Part shown: piece by piece, positions 1 to 12,200 of the stretch
Position numbering within the stretch: the first letter of the stretch is position 1
Layout: each line of letters opens with the position of its first letter
Assembly: GCF_024713945.1 (NCBI RefSeq)
Contig: NC_134678.1
Span: forward strand, 682,001-746,000
Direction: 5' to 3'
Source: Dermatophagoides farinae
Taxonomy: Eukaryota; Arthropoda; Arachnida; Sarcoptiformes; Pyroglyphidae
Length of the DNA stretch: 64,000 bases
Notes under the pieces: model-generated
What the model was told of the DNA's origin: nothing
What the model saw: the letters and a program-made list of their open reading frames with translations, nothing else
Database searches by the model: none
Made by a program: the position numbers and the translations under genes

Positions 1-1075
1 TATTATCACAAATCACACCTATTGCTAAACGTATGGTTTCATTCAAAGTTTGGCGTGATTCATGGCTTGAAATGGATCGTGTTGATAAAATTTTATTCGA
101 AAAAATCAATAAAATGAAGCTATTTCCGTATGCAACTTTTAAAGGTCGTTCCTATATAGTGTTGTTCATCTTGCTTGCCGATTGTGTTAATTATTTTTTA
201 CATTTATTATATAGTAAGTTTTTTTTTTTGTCATAAGCATTCAACAAGTTGTTAACGAAAAATTTTTTTTCACAAAAAAAATTCAATCTTCTTCCAATCT
301 CAAGTTTTCCATAATTTCGATTGCTGTTCCTATAGTTGTTTATCAAATCTTCTGTTATGAATTGGTCCAGAATTCATTGTGGATGAAAATTACTCTAATG
401 ATTGAAACAACAATTTTCATTTATAATGGATTTCTCTTATTTCAATCAGCAATGCTTCTCGCTTGTACAATAATGTCAACATATCAAGCATTTCATAGTG
501 GATTATCATATCTGAATCAAATGTTTGTTTCAATATTGGATAAATCACGTCACCATAATGGAAAACAAATCACCAGGAAAGATGTGCTGAATCTTGGTTT
601 AATTTATCGACAACATAATAAATTATCTTATTATGTTTTACATGATGATAAAAATACCTGGAGTCAATCATTATACTATTATGCATTGATTAGCATACCA
701 ATCAATATAACATTGTTGTGTGAATTAATTGTGGAAGATATACCGGCACAAACGGAATTTGTATTCATTGTAATTGCTGTTGTACATGCTATTACCGGTG
801 TTATTCCATTTATGGCCCTGGCACATGTATCCAGTGCATTTCATAAAATCCGTGATCATATCTTGCCTATGCAGCTAAAATTAAAACGTAATTATTTACG
901 AACAAAATTGAAATATGATGATCTCTATGAACGTTTGATGCATGGTAAAAAAATTGCCTTTACATTTGGCTATCTTGGTAATCTGACATTTCGGGGGTTA
1001 TTCGAAGCGTTCCTTAGTTATATTGCGGCTTTCTTTCTCATCATGGGTTTCTATATGAAAGAACATTCAACATGA
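1..1075 (+). CDS. Multi-pass membrane protein family, copy 1 (5' end outside window; splice site shifted)
   Basis: C-terminal part of a member of the eight-copy family described at copy 2. Exon 1 (to 213) ends at a GTAAGT donor. The acceptor position used by the paralogs (after 304) would put exon 2 out of frame here, because one extra T follows it (TTTTCC instead of TTTCC). A second acceptor, CTATAG at 331-335, restores the frame with loss of about eight residues, so exon 2 is probably 336-1075. Downstream the protein is intact, with the family C-terminal block (LKYDDLYERLMHGKKIAF, then the FRGLFEAFL segment). It is almost identical to copy 2 until about 2.9 kb in copy-2 coordinates. It could be functional through the alternative acceptor or an early pseudogene. 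Function is unknown; a receptor-like role is inferred only from topology. Confidence 0.7.
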
Positions 1076-1721
1076 ATAATTACGATTTGATCAAATGATG
1101 ATGATTCTCTATAATTTTATTGCGTTTAACCTTTAATTATGAATCCTTTTATCGTTGCTTTCTTTCTGATCATGAGATTCTGCATTTAATTTGTTTCCAT
1201 ATTCATATAATGTAATAAAATGACAATTTGAAAAAAAATTTAGAAAAATTGGAAAATTTTCTTTTGAATTTCTTATCAAGTATCGATTCATTTTCTCAAT
1301 GATGATCAGTAAAAAACAAAAACAATCCATTAAAATGATTGATGAACCAATAAAAATAAAAAGTTTTTCTTCCAATCAATCAATCATTTATTAGTTATAA
1401 TATACTGGCAGAATTTACTAACCAACTAATTGTAGTTTGGTTTAAAAGTATTGGAAAAAAAATATTTTGTCATCCCGATGACAATTAACTTTGTTTTTTT
1501 TTTGACAAAAAACACCAACATTTAAGAGGAAAATAAAAATGAAAATTTGTTTTTGAAAAATGTCTAAAATTCATGCAAATTTCCAATTATAATCTGTAAT
1601 GAGCCAAAATTCGTACTAAACGATAAGTTTTTTTTTCAATACGATAACCATAATTTTATTCAACATTTGTTTTTTCCATTTCAAACTTTCAACAACAATA
1701 ACGAAAACAATAAACGTAAAG
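1076..1721. other. Spacer between copies 1 and 2
   Basis: AT-rich spacer that must hold the 3' end of copy 1 and the promoter of copy 2. No ORF with family similarity and no RNA gene was seen. The start of the spacer resembles the 3' flanks of copies 2, D and E (TGAATAATTA...GATCAAATGATGATGA). Confidence 0.6.
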
Positions 1722-3252
1722 ATGTTGTTTTATTTTCGTCATTTCATCTATAATGCAATGAAACATATTGTTGATGAATATGGAACTATCGAATATCGTC
1801 GATTGCATTATGCCGATCTTGTGCTTTATCTTTATTGGCTGATACGAGCATTATTCATTTCATTAATCTATATAGATCCAGAACGATTTCCATTATATCG
1901 TTATGATTATGCATCATTATATTTCTGGGATCATCGTAGAATTCTGAATAAATTCTTCGTCATTATAGTTTTATTATTAATAATGGGCGGTTTGCTTTGT
2001 ATAAAAACATTTTATTTTCCAAAACAAGATGATGATGAATTCCGGTTTCAAGTTATATATGATTGTATTGTACGTAATACTGATCAATATAATAAAAGCC
2101 GAGATACGGATGAAAATATTGCAATGAAATTGTCACAACGTTTCGAGAATTATCAGCAACAATTTGCTCGTGATCATCGTTTATTATCACAAATCACACC
2201 TATTGCTAAACGTATGGTTTCATTCAAAGTTTGGCGTGATTCATGGCTTGAAATGGATCGTGTTGATAAAATTTTATTCGAAAAAATCAATAAAATGAAG
2301 CTATTTCCGTATGCAACTTTTAAAGGTCGTTCCTATATAGTGTTGTTCATCTTGCTTGCCGATTGTGTTAATTATTTTTTACATTTATTATATAGTAAGT
2401 TTTTTTTGTCATAAGCATTCAACAAGTTGTTAACGAAAAATTTTTTTTCACAAAAAAAATTCAATCTTCTTCCAATCTCAAGTTTCCATAATTTCGATTG
2501 CTGTTCCTATAGTTGTTTATCAAATCTTCTGTTATGAATTGGTCCAGAATTCATTGTGGATGAAAATTACTCTAATGATTGAAACAACAATTTTCATTTA
2601 TAATGGATTTCTCTTATTTCAATCAGCAATGCTTCTCGCTTGTACAATAATGTCAACATATCAAGCATTTCATAGTGGATTATCATATCTGAATCAAATG
2701 TTTGTTTCAATATTGGATAAATCACGTCACCATAATGGAAAACAAATCACCAGGAAAGATGTGCTGAATCTTGGTTTAATTTATCGACAACATAATAAAT
2801 TATCTTATTATGTTTTACATGATGATAAAAATACCTGGAGTCAATCATTATACTATTATGCATTGATTAGCATACCAATCAATATAACATTGATGTGTGA
2901 ATTAATCGTGGAAGATATACCGGCACAAACAGAATTTGTATTTATTGTAATTGTTGTTTTACATGTTATCACCGGTGTTATTCCATTTATGGCCCTGGCA
3001 CATGTATCCAATGCATTTCATAAAATCCGTGATCATATCTTGCCTATGCAGCTACAATTAAAACGTAATTATTTACGAACAAAATTGAAATATGATGATC
3101 TCTATGAACGTTTGATGCATGGTAAAAAAATTGCCTTTACATTTGGCTATCTCGGTAATCTGACGTTTCGGGGATTATTCGAAGCATTTCTTGGCTATAT
3201 TGCCGCTTTCTTTCTTATCATGGGTTTCTATATACGAGAACATTCAACATGA
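1722..3252 (+). CDS. Multi-pass membrane protein family, copy 2 (putative receptor-like)
   Basis: Exons 1722-2394 and 2483-3252 (phase-1 intron, GTAAGT donor, CTCAAG acceptor) give 480 aa. Seen: about eight hydrophobic segments. Two lie near residues 25-100, one ends exon 1, two or three open exon 2, two lie around residues 350-400, and one is at the C-terminus. A long polar loop between segments 2 and 3 carries the family block YDCIV.NTDQYxKSRDTDENI and SQRFENYQQQFA. A second conserved block, KLKYDDLYERLMHGKKIAF, precedes the last segment (FRGLFEAFLGYIAAFFLIM). The start is the first ATG and fits MLFxIRHFIY in the paralogs. Length, topology and tandem arrays resemble arthropod chemoreceptors, but the insect gustatory-receptor TYxxxxxQF tail motif is absent, so ligand and role are unknown. 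A second in-frame acceptor exists at CTATAG, shortening the protein by about eight residues. Confidence 0.85.
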
Positions 3253-3758
3253 ATAATTATGATTCGATCAAATGATGATGACGATTCCGTATAATTCTAT
3301 TACTTTTAACCTTTAATTTTGAATCATTTGTTATTTTCATCAAACGTTTGTATTTATATATAGCAGCATAGTATAGTGGTAACATAATAATTCACATAAC
3401 TATATTTCACGGTAATTAAAAAAAAAAGATTGAATGAATGTCCTTGGCATACAAAAAAAAAAGAAAGAAAGGAATCACGTGCATGTCCTACATTTCACTT
3501 TTCATCCTCCATGAATTGTTCACCTTCAGAATAATTTTGTGGATTATTTTTTTTTTTATCGAATTTTTTTTCCTACTCTTTTTTTTTGTCACAAATTGAT
3601 TTTTTTTTTTAATTTCAATTTTGTTTTCGAATTTTGTTTGTTGCTCAACAAATACGACCAAAACAAAAAACAAAAAACAAAAAAAAACTTCACCAGAATT
3701 TCCTGATTGTGATCATCATCATCATCCACGTGACTAATAAACATAAACAACCAAAAAA
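3253..3758. other. Spacer with family-conserved 3' flank
   Basis: The first ~100 bp (ATTATGAT..GATCAAATGATGATGA, CCGTATAATTCTATTACTTT, GAATCATTTGTTATTTTCAT) are closely shared, in reverse complement, with the 3' flanks of copies D (39.25-39.35 kb) and E (43.0-43.1 kb). The rest is poly-A/T rich and holds the promoter of the CAP gene. A tRNA-like A-box at about 3365-3387 has no B-box. Confidence 0.6.
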
Positions 3759-3808
3759 ATGCCGAAACAGAATCGATCATCAGCTTCTTCTTCTTCTTCT
3801 GCCAACCG

Positions 3809-3839
<31 letters not shown>

Positions 3840-4575
3840 TCAACAAGCGCCAGTACTACCACCACCACCACCACCACCAATACTACTTTCCGTAGACGTT
3901 GTAGAAGAATATATTCTTTCATTCGAAAATATCGAATATGGCTCATTTGTTTATGTTTCATTTTGGTTATAATATTGATGATTATATTTCTATGGATTTT
4001 TCTACATTCAGATCGATCATTGGATGATTTATTCACAAAAGAATGTGTTTATAGCCATAATGAATATCGGAAAAAACATAGAGACACAAAGCCAGTGATT
4101 TCATCAAAAGAGGTTAGTGGTTGTTTTGTTCAGCTGATTTGTTGTTTATTTATTTATTTATTCAATTTGTATTTTTTCTTCCATTCTATAGTTGTCCAAA
4201 GTGGCTGCTACACGTGCAGAAAAATTGGTACAAATAGATCGGCTAGAACATTTACCACAGAATAATAATGATCATTATTATGGCGAAAATCTTTACATGA
4301 TTTATGGTGGTTATAGTGATTGTCGTACGGTCACAAAATCTTGGTATCAAGAATTTGATGATGAAAATTATGATTTTCAAAATCCAAAATATGATGGAAA
4401 AACTGGTCATGCAACACAAGTGATTTGGTATGATACCACCAGAATTGGTTGTGCACAACGTAGTTTTCAAAGTGGTGGCCATTATCCAAAACAATATACA
4501 GTTTGTATGTATGATCCAGCCGGTAATATGATTGGCAGGTTCAAGGAAAATGTTTTTCCACCACTTTATCGATAA
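3759..4575 (+). CDS. Membrane-anchored CAP/SCP (PR-1/antigen 5-like) protein
   Basis: Exons 3759-4112 and 4192-4575 (donor GTTAGT, acceptor CTATAG, phase 0) encode 245 aa. Order: a Ser/Asn/Thr-rich cytoplasmic head of about 45 residues, a basic stop (FRRRCRR), one membrane segment (about residues 58-82), then an extracytoplasmic CAP domain. CAP signatures seen are HNEYRKKH, GENLY, WYQEF, GHATQVIWYDTTRIGCA and CMYDPAGN, so the helix and pocket residues (His, Glu, His) are kept. Length and motifs fit GAPR-1/PR-1-type CAP proteins rather than long venom-type ones. It has a type II anchor instead of a signal peptide, which is less common. CAP proteins bind sterols or lipids in several lineages; the role here is unknown. 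The start is the first ATG; the poly-Asn/Thr run makes the N-terminus variable. Confidence 0.85.
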
Positions 4576-4592
4576 TTTTTTGCTTTCAACGA

Positions 4593-4598
4593 AATAAA
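4593..4598 (+). promoter_or_regulatory. Polyadenylation signal AATAAA of the CAP gene
   Basis: AATAAA lies 18 bp after the CAP stop codon, the usual short 3' UTR pattern of this compact genome. Confidence 0.5.
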
Positions 4599-4811
4599 AA
4601 ACACGTCATGAACGTAATTTTTCAACAATTTTAATCTGTTTGTATAATTTTTTTATGCTAGTTGGTAATAAGACAGAAAACAAGCAAAATAGCAACAATT
4701 TTTTTTAGCAAAAAAAAAGAAATGAACGGATAATGATGAATGAATGAATAAATGAATTGAAAGCAAAAATGACAACAAAGGACAAAGAGAATAAATGACA
4801 GAATGAGAGAT

Positions 4812-7800
4812 TCAAACATAAACACCACCACCGTCACCAGCGACAACAACATTATTTGAAATCATGGAAGAATATTGTTTGGTTTTATTTTCCTCATCAT
4901 TGTGACCATTATGACCACTTGTTGTTGTTGTTGTTAACATGACCAACATTTCAGTTGGTTCTTTTCCATCTACATTGGAAATTTTAAACAGGATTATATT
5001 AAAATCAATTATTATTAGTTTGACCATTGAATATTGTTGTTTACCTTTTGATGAATTGAAGGATGAATTTTTTGCTATTTTAATCATTGAATTTTTCATT
5101 ATCTTTGTTGATGATGATTTTGATGCATTATTATTACGATAATGATTACGTATAAAATAGAATCCAGCATATAATGGTATGAATGAAATTGATGATAATG
5201 TAAAACACCATCCAGATATTGTGGCCCATAATGGAAAATTATAACCATAATATGAAATTGATTCAGAATTTATAATTGACATTATTATTATTGTCTGTAA
5301 ATAAAATAATATATGAAAAGCGTTAATCATTGTAGAATGGAATGAAAAATCAATTATTAAGTATACTTACAGTAAGAAATACTGGTGAAATATATTTCCA
5401 TGAATAAACAAAATAACGACTTGGTCTATGGCCAATCATTGATTCAATATCAAGGCAAAATTTTTCAGCTCCTGATTAAAATAATCGATTATGGTGGCAA
5501 AAATTACCATCATTACTACAACACATACCATAAATATACATAACAGCTAATGTTTCAAACATTGCCGATGCTATCAATGAAATTCCGGCAGAATATGTAT
5601 CGAACCAAACCATTGTGAATGCGCCTCCCTTGTTTGTTAAATTGATTTAATTGATTTAATTAAATTCATTAATTGATTAATCTAGAGTTACCTGTGTACA
5701 ATTGATAAGTGAACCAAGAAAAGAAGCACTAATCACAATTCCAGTAAAATATTCACGTCTAAAACGTTTATGAAGATCAAATTCATCCATAATTCCAGTA
5801 ATGACGGCTTCGATTCCGCCCATCTAATCATCGTGATTAAAAAATTGATAAATTATGAAGAAAAAAAATTCACGAGAAAAAAACTCACCGCAGAATCAAT
5901 TCCCAATGTCAGTAACATGAAAAAGAATAATAATGACCAGAATTTAGCAAATGGCAAGGTAGAAATAGCCTCTGGATATACTTGAAACACCAGCCCATAT
6001 CCTTCGCTGGCAACATTTTCAATTTCTTTATTCATCGAGGTGGCCATATAACCCAAATAGGTGAATATAACGAATCCCGAATAGAATGATGTCAATGAAT
6101 TTACGGAAACGGTAATCAAACAATCCCGGTAACAATTATTATTATATTTATTGAATGAGGCATATGTTAAATGGACACCGAAACCAACACCAATTGAATA
6201 AAATACTTGTACGGCAGCATCTACCCAAACCATTGGTTCTAGCAGTTTATGCATTTGTGGATTTATATAATAAAGAATTCCTGAAACTATTGAATAATCC
6301 ATAAAGGTTATCAAAAAAAAGTGGCCAAGACACAATCACAATCTTACTTGATCCAGGTAAAAATAGGCCACGTATCAATAATATGGTCAAAATAAAATAC
6401 GGTGCAGTTGCTGTAACCCAGACAACTTTTCCAGAGGATTTTACACCTTTGAATAGTGAAAAATATAGAATTATGAAGACAATCAGAAGGCATCCGACCA
6501 ATTCAAGTCGAATATGACCGAGGCTTTCTAATCCTCGTGATTGATCAATCTCCAATAGGCCACGGCTATAACATCAAGAAATTTAAGAAAAAAAAATGTT
6601 GAAAAATTCTACTAAATAGATGAAACAAAGAGATTACTGACTTGAAAAATTCTTCAGTTGGTGATGTACGATTCGAAAGTCTTTGACAAATCATTTCAAT
6701 ATCATATTGTTCATGACGATTTGTGCCTATTGATGATGTTGAATTTGTCATTTTACGATTTGAGAATAATAATTTTTTCAAAGGCAAACTTTGATTGATG
6801 ATAATAGATCTCGCTGTTGTTGTTATTGCTGTTTCGTTGACAATATTTTGTTGACCACATTTAAGATTTTTAATCTCTTCCATTGATATACAATCTTCTG
6901 TATTGTACCAATTATTACAATGCTGCCAAGGCATTAGATTTCCTTCAAAATGAAATTTATTCAAAAGAAAAAAAATTAACGATCCAAAAAAAATGATCCA
7001 ATCCAACTTACCAGATATAATTGTTTTAATTACATAGCTTGTGGTCCATGCAATAATAACATTGTAATAGAATGAAACATACCAAGAAATCAGAACAAAA
7101 CAATAACCAATTCCTTTCAATGGTGGACATATTTTATCCCAAAGACTAATTGGTCCAGTTTTAGCCCATTGACCTAATGAAAGTTCCATAAAAAATAATG
7201 GTAGTGCGCCAAATAATAACATTGTTGTGTATGGAATTAGAAATACACCTAGTAGTGAAAAAAAATAAACTAATATTCAAATCAATCAATCAATGATTAT
7301 CGATACGATACCTCCACCATTTTTATAACAAAGATATGGAAAACGCCAAACATTTGAAAGATCAACAGCAAATCCAATGATCGATAAAAGGAAATCAATT
7401 TTTTTACCCCATTGTTCACGTTCAATTTTTTTTCCTGTATGACCACCATGATCACCTGTATTGATCATACTACTTGGACTACTTGTTGTTGTACTTGTAC
7501 TTGTACTTGTAATGGTCGATGTTTGTTGTTTCATTTCATCATTCGATTTTTGATTCATAGTTTTGTTGTTGTTCCATTGATGTTGTTTTTTGGCAACTTT
7601 TGTTGATGATCTATATCTATTGTTGTTGCCACTATTTTCATTTTGTTTCAATGACCTATTATCAATTTCATAATTTGATAATTCATCATCATCATCTAGA
7701 GAATTTTGTCTTGTTAATAATAATGATGATGATGATGCCGGATCAATGGAAATATTACCACGATGATCATCATCAATTAATTGTTGTTTTGGTGTAGAAT

Positions 7801-8128
7801 GTAATGAATCATAACCTAGATCGATAAATTTATCAGATTTTATTGATTGTGGTGTAGCCACCATCATTGCACGTTGTTGTTGTTGTCGAATAATTGTCGT
7901 GTTGGTGTTGGCGGTGGTAGGTGTTGTTGTGATTGATTTATTTGGACTATTACTAATCATCGTTGACGTTGTTGTTGTTTGACGTGGTCGTTGTCGTGGT
8001 CGCTGTCCAATAATATTTGTTGTTGTATGGGCAGTATTTGTTGTTGTTGCTGTTGATGTATAAACAGCAGTTTGTCTATCATCAACATCTGATGATGAAT
8101 ATTGTAAACGTTTATTAACGGGATCCAT
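4812..8128 (-). CDS. SLC6 sodium/chloride-dependent monoamine transporter (dopamine/octopamine type)
   Basis: Nine exons: 8128-7312, 7248-7012, 6942-6642, 6565-6348, 6286-5889, 5823-5692, 5628-5529, 5471-5371, 5294-4812. All junctions are GT/AG and in frame, giving 928 aa. Re-uptake carrier of the plasma membrane, 12 TM. TM1 has [21 protein letters not shown], with the Asp that binds the amine in DAT/NET/SERT. Extracellular loop 2 has the Cys pair ([11 protein letters not shown]) and several N-glycosylation sites. [17 protein letters not shown] and [12 protein letters not shown] are monoamine-subfamily signatures, and the latter plus CYRD and NSLTSF look DAT-like rather than SERT-like. Odd: an N-terminal cytoplasmic extension of about 240 residues (Thr/Gln/Asn-rich) and a long C-tail with Thr repeats. 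Dopamine versus octopamine/tyramine cannot be settled by eye. Confidence 0.92.
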
Positions 8129-9106
8129 GATGAATTTTTTTCATTTTTTAGTTATACGTATTGTTGTTCACAACCACTTGCTCTACACTTGAAAGTTAAA
8201 ATTTTTTTTTTATTTATTTATTTTGGGTCACTTGTCATTGATTGATTGATTGATTGATTTGATAGCACTTAATTCAGGTGGTTTTTGTGGTGTTTGGTTA
8301 TATATTTTTTGTTGATGTTATTATTTTTCACATTCATATATGTCATTCATATATATGGCTGATGGTTCGATTCTCGATTGATCATCATTATCATCACCAT
8401 CATAATAATCACCATCATCATCATCGTCGTCGTTGTTCTTCATCAATAATGGCAGCACACACCAACAACAACAACAACAATACTTTTTCAAAATGATCAT
8501 CAATCAAACAACATAGTTTAGTGTTTTGAAAAATTGACATTTTGGTAGGTGTGAAATGAGCAATAAACAAATCAGAAAAAAAAATCACGAATCTAAGATC
8601 ACGAGGATGTGTTCAACTTATATTTTAAACAATTTTTGTTTTCTCATTCAACAAAATTTTCAATTTATTCGATTTTTCTGTTACATTTATTGTGAACGTA
8701 TCATCATTGTATATTTATTCGAATGTTTATGTGGAAATGTGTGAAATTGGTTTGGTTTGGTTTGTTTGTGTTGAATTCATTCGAGAAGAAGAAAAAAATT
8801 TATTTTTTTTTTATCAACAAAACATTCAAACATCAATGGCTAAATGTAATAAGTCACAATCCACGATTCATTCGGAACAAGAAAGAGGGAGAGAGAGAGT
8901 GAAGATTCAGTTTGATCATCGTAGGAATGGCATCAACATCATCATTTGTAATAGCTGCTGATGCTGAATATAAAGATTATTTTTATTCGTGTGGAAAATT
9001 GCTAGTAGCATGAGATCGAATTCAACAAATTGAACACATTTTCATCATTGCATAATATACGAAATACCGTAAGTAAGAATCCGGGAAAAATTAAAATGAA
9101 TGTACG

Positions 9107-9107
<1 letters not shown>

Positions 9108-9136
<29 letters not shown>
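9108..9136. repeat. (GT)n microsatellite
   Basis: Uninterrupted GT dinucleotide run of about 14 units in the SLC6/sulfotransferase intergenic region. Confidence 0.95.
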
Positions 9137-9139
<3 letters not shown>

Positions 9140-9251
9140 GGATGGGCGGACACACAAACATCATCATTTTATTTACCCGTAAATTTTGATCAAATTTTTT
9201 TTTTGCTTTCTTTCTTCATTACAGGCAATTATCTTGGTGCAGGCTAGGCCA

Positions 9252-9264
9252 AGGTTAAAGGTCT
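9252..9264 (+). promoter_or_regulatory. Candidate DR1 nuclear-receptor half-site pair
   Basis: AGGTTA-A-AGGTCT is a direct repeat of AGGTCA-like half-sites with one-base spacing, the layout bound by RXR/HNF4-type receptors. It is a sequence match only, 1.1 kb upstream of the SLC6 start codon; chance occurrence is possible. Confidence 0.25.
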
Positions 9265-12200
9265 AAATCCAATTTCTCATTCCATTTGTCCAACTACCAA
9301 AATACCAAGAATAATCCTTTTCCATGACCATTTACATCATCATCATCAATATAACGCTGAGTGAGGAAAAAATTAATTGAGGAAACCATGCTGAGAAAAT
9401 GTTATCATTTTCCGTAACAAAAAAAATGAGAAATCAATTACAACAAACAAATTTTCATCATCCTTTTAATTTATTAATGTGAAACAACAACAACAACAAC
9501 ATGTGTGTGCGTTAGTTCACAAATGACAAATTTTTTCTTTGTTTTGTTTTGTTTTCAATTAGTTTTATAATGACTATATATTGAAACCTGAAATGGTTGT
9601 TGTTGTTGTTGAACATTTTTTTTCTGTAACCCAAGAAAAAATTAGATCTCCGTTTGACCTTGACAACAAAAAGATATTCATCATCATCATCAACATCATC
9701 ACCGATAAATAATTCAAATTCATTTTATTAATTTATTGAGTTCCAAGAGGAAAAAAAACCAAATCATCAAGTACCGAAAAAAAGAGGAGGTAGATGATTG
9801 GGAAAGTTTTTTTGTTCTACAGCAGAAAACAAAAATCAACAAGCAACATCAGTTGGTGATTGTTGGTGGGGTAAAAAAAAAGAACACAACTTTCTTTGCC
9901 GATTGGACTTTGAAATCACATGAAAAAAAAGAAAACACAGAACAGTGATGATTTAGTTGTTCAAATTTTTTTTTCTCTATAAATTTGGTATTTAAAGCAT
10001 CCAGCACAATCCAATCGATTATCAATCAATCGTCGATTATATTAATTATTATTATTGACGATTGACTTTTGTAGATATAGATTAGGAGGAACACCTGTAC
10101 TTGTTGTTGTTGGGTGATAAGGATCGCTTTTTTTTCTTATCAATGTCATATATGGTGGTTATTGAATTTTGGATGGCCCTACCCCCACCACCACCAAAAA
10201 AAAAAAAAAAAAAAAATGGAATTTATTCAATGATTGCTGTGTCCGGAAAAAAATAAAAAATTCTGTTTCCTGTTTAAAATTCCATCAATATTTCAAGATT
10301 AAATTAGAAATTAGAATATCGGAATTGAAATACTGTCATATGCTGTGTGTGTGTGTGTATTATGTCATTTCATTTTCAATTGTAAAAAAAAAATTTTCAA
10401 ATTATACACCCATTGTGTGAGTGACAACATTCCATGTATTTTTTTTTTATTTTTCATTTTCATTTGGATAAAAAAAATCATCATTCGATTTTTTCTTCTC
10501 CAGAATCATCCAATAGCACAATAATGATGGACGACGACGACGACGATGAGAATGAGAATCTTTATCCAAATAGCCCAACATCATCATCATCATCATCATC
10601 GTTTAATATTAAATATTCGATTGATTGGTGTTTGGGCAAGAAAAATTCAGAAAGAGAGCAATTGTTGGAATGTGGAATTCACATCCATATTTTTTTTTTT
10701 TTGATTCTTCTGGAACAATGGATCATTATAGCATTTTTTTCCATTTTCTTCTTTCCTTTCTTTTTATCTTCTGGAGACACACACTTTATTAAATCCAGGA
10801 AAAAAAATGTGAAATGAAATGAATGAGGCCAACACCGAACAACAACAACAACAACAAGAACGATGATCGTATATATCCAAAGAAGATTGTTCTGGAATGA
10901 TGATGACAAGACCTAATAATAATAATGATGATGATGATAATAATAATAATAAAAAAACGAGTGAATGCTAAAACCGTTTGATTATGAATTCAATAATACA
11001 TACATACATGACATTCATGTCATCAAGTTTGTTTTTCTTTTATATTCGTTTGTTCGTTCCATTTTTTTTTTCTTTCACATAATTTCCAACATTTTATTCG
11101 ATGTTATTAAAAAAAGAAAAAAAAATTTCGACCACCATCACCATCATCACTTATTGTCAAATTCAAGAATCTTCTTTTTTTTTTTGTTGGATCGGTAGAA
11201 TAAAGAAATTCCATGTTATATATTGATATATTGATATTGAAATTTTCTTTTCTTGTTCTTCGTATGTATATACATAAACGATGATGATGCCATTATTGAT
11301 GATGATGATGATTATTATTTTGAATGTGTGCAATATATTAAAATTAGTCAGTCATACATATTGTTCAAATTGGTTGAAAATACATAAAAAAAAATATTCA
11401 TTTCACACATAATGATGAATGATGAATGATGATGATGATGATGGTGTAATCCACCAGGCAACAAACAAACAACAAAACAAAACAAAACAAAACAAAAAAA
11501 ACGAATGAAAAATTCCCGGATTCTTTACAAAAGAATAATAGATGGCAGGCAATATGTAATATCATTTGAATATTTCGGCCATTTTTTTTCTGTTTTTGAA
11601 TTTTTCTTTTTCTTTTTATTTTTTTTTTTTAGCCATGTCATTCAAAGTTTGGGTTTCTGATTAATCAAAATTTTAGTGACAGCGTGTGTGTAAGTGTGTG
11701 TTTGATGGCTTGTAAACAAAACAAAACAAAAAAAATTTGAAGCAATCAGGTTAATATAACCGATCATCATCATCGGGTATATTTTTTTTTTTACAACCAA
11801 CAAACTGTGCTGTGTTGGGTGAGTAAGCAAATCAGATGATCAACAATGATAACAACAACAACAACAACAACAACAAATAAACACACAAACACGCCAATGA
11901 TTGGAAAATTTTCATATTTTTTTTTTTTTTGTTTTCTTTGTTTGTAATCATCATAATCGATTTATTATTCATTTTCCATACAACAACAAAAAGTTTACTG
12001 AACCAATTCATGCAAAAAAGAATATTCTATATCCACTTCAGTGTGTGTGTGTGTGTGTGTGCATGTTTGCTATATTTTGTTTTGTTAATATAGCACGACG
12101 ATATATTTATTTTCCAATCAAGTAAATTGAACATTAAATAACAAAAAAAAAAAAAAAAAAAATATGAAAATGAAATGAAAAAAAAAGATACAACGCCCTT

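Larger units (their letters stand above)
1..3252 (+). repeat. Tandem duplication, unit about 2.18 kb (copies 1 and 2)
   Basis: Bases 1-1075 match 2182-3252 nearly base for base, including the intron. The offset is 2181 bp at the start and 2177 bp at the stop codon; the 4-bp change is explained by a longer T run at the donor (11 T versus 8 T) and one extra T at the acceptor. Differences cluster in the last 400 bp. Confidence 0.95.

Noticed and set aside
33-236. Small ORF starting inside copy 1 taken as a separate gene
   Set aside because: It is the end of exon 1 plus read-through into the intron; same as the exon 1 tail of copy 2.
3365-3387. tRNA-like start (GCAGCATAGTATAGTGGTAAC) with a good A-box
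   Set aside because: No B-box (GGTTCGANNCC-type) and no acceptor-stem partner in the next 70 bp; at most a tRNA-half relic.
4939-5142. Plus-strand ORF inside the SLC6 last exon
   Set aside because: Antisense shadow of the transporter C-terminal tail.
9700-11840. Several 60-130 codon ORFs in the intergenic region before the sulfotransferase
   Set aside because: Lys-, Phe- and His-rich translations of poly-A/T and ATC repeats; no conserved start or splice context.
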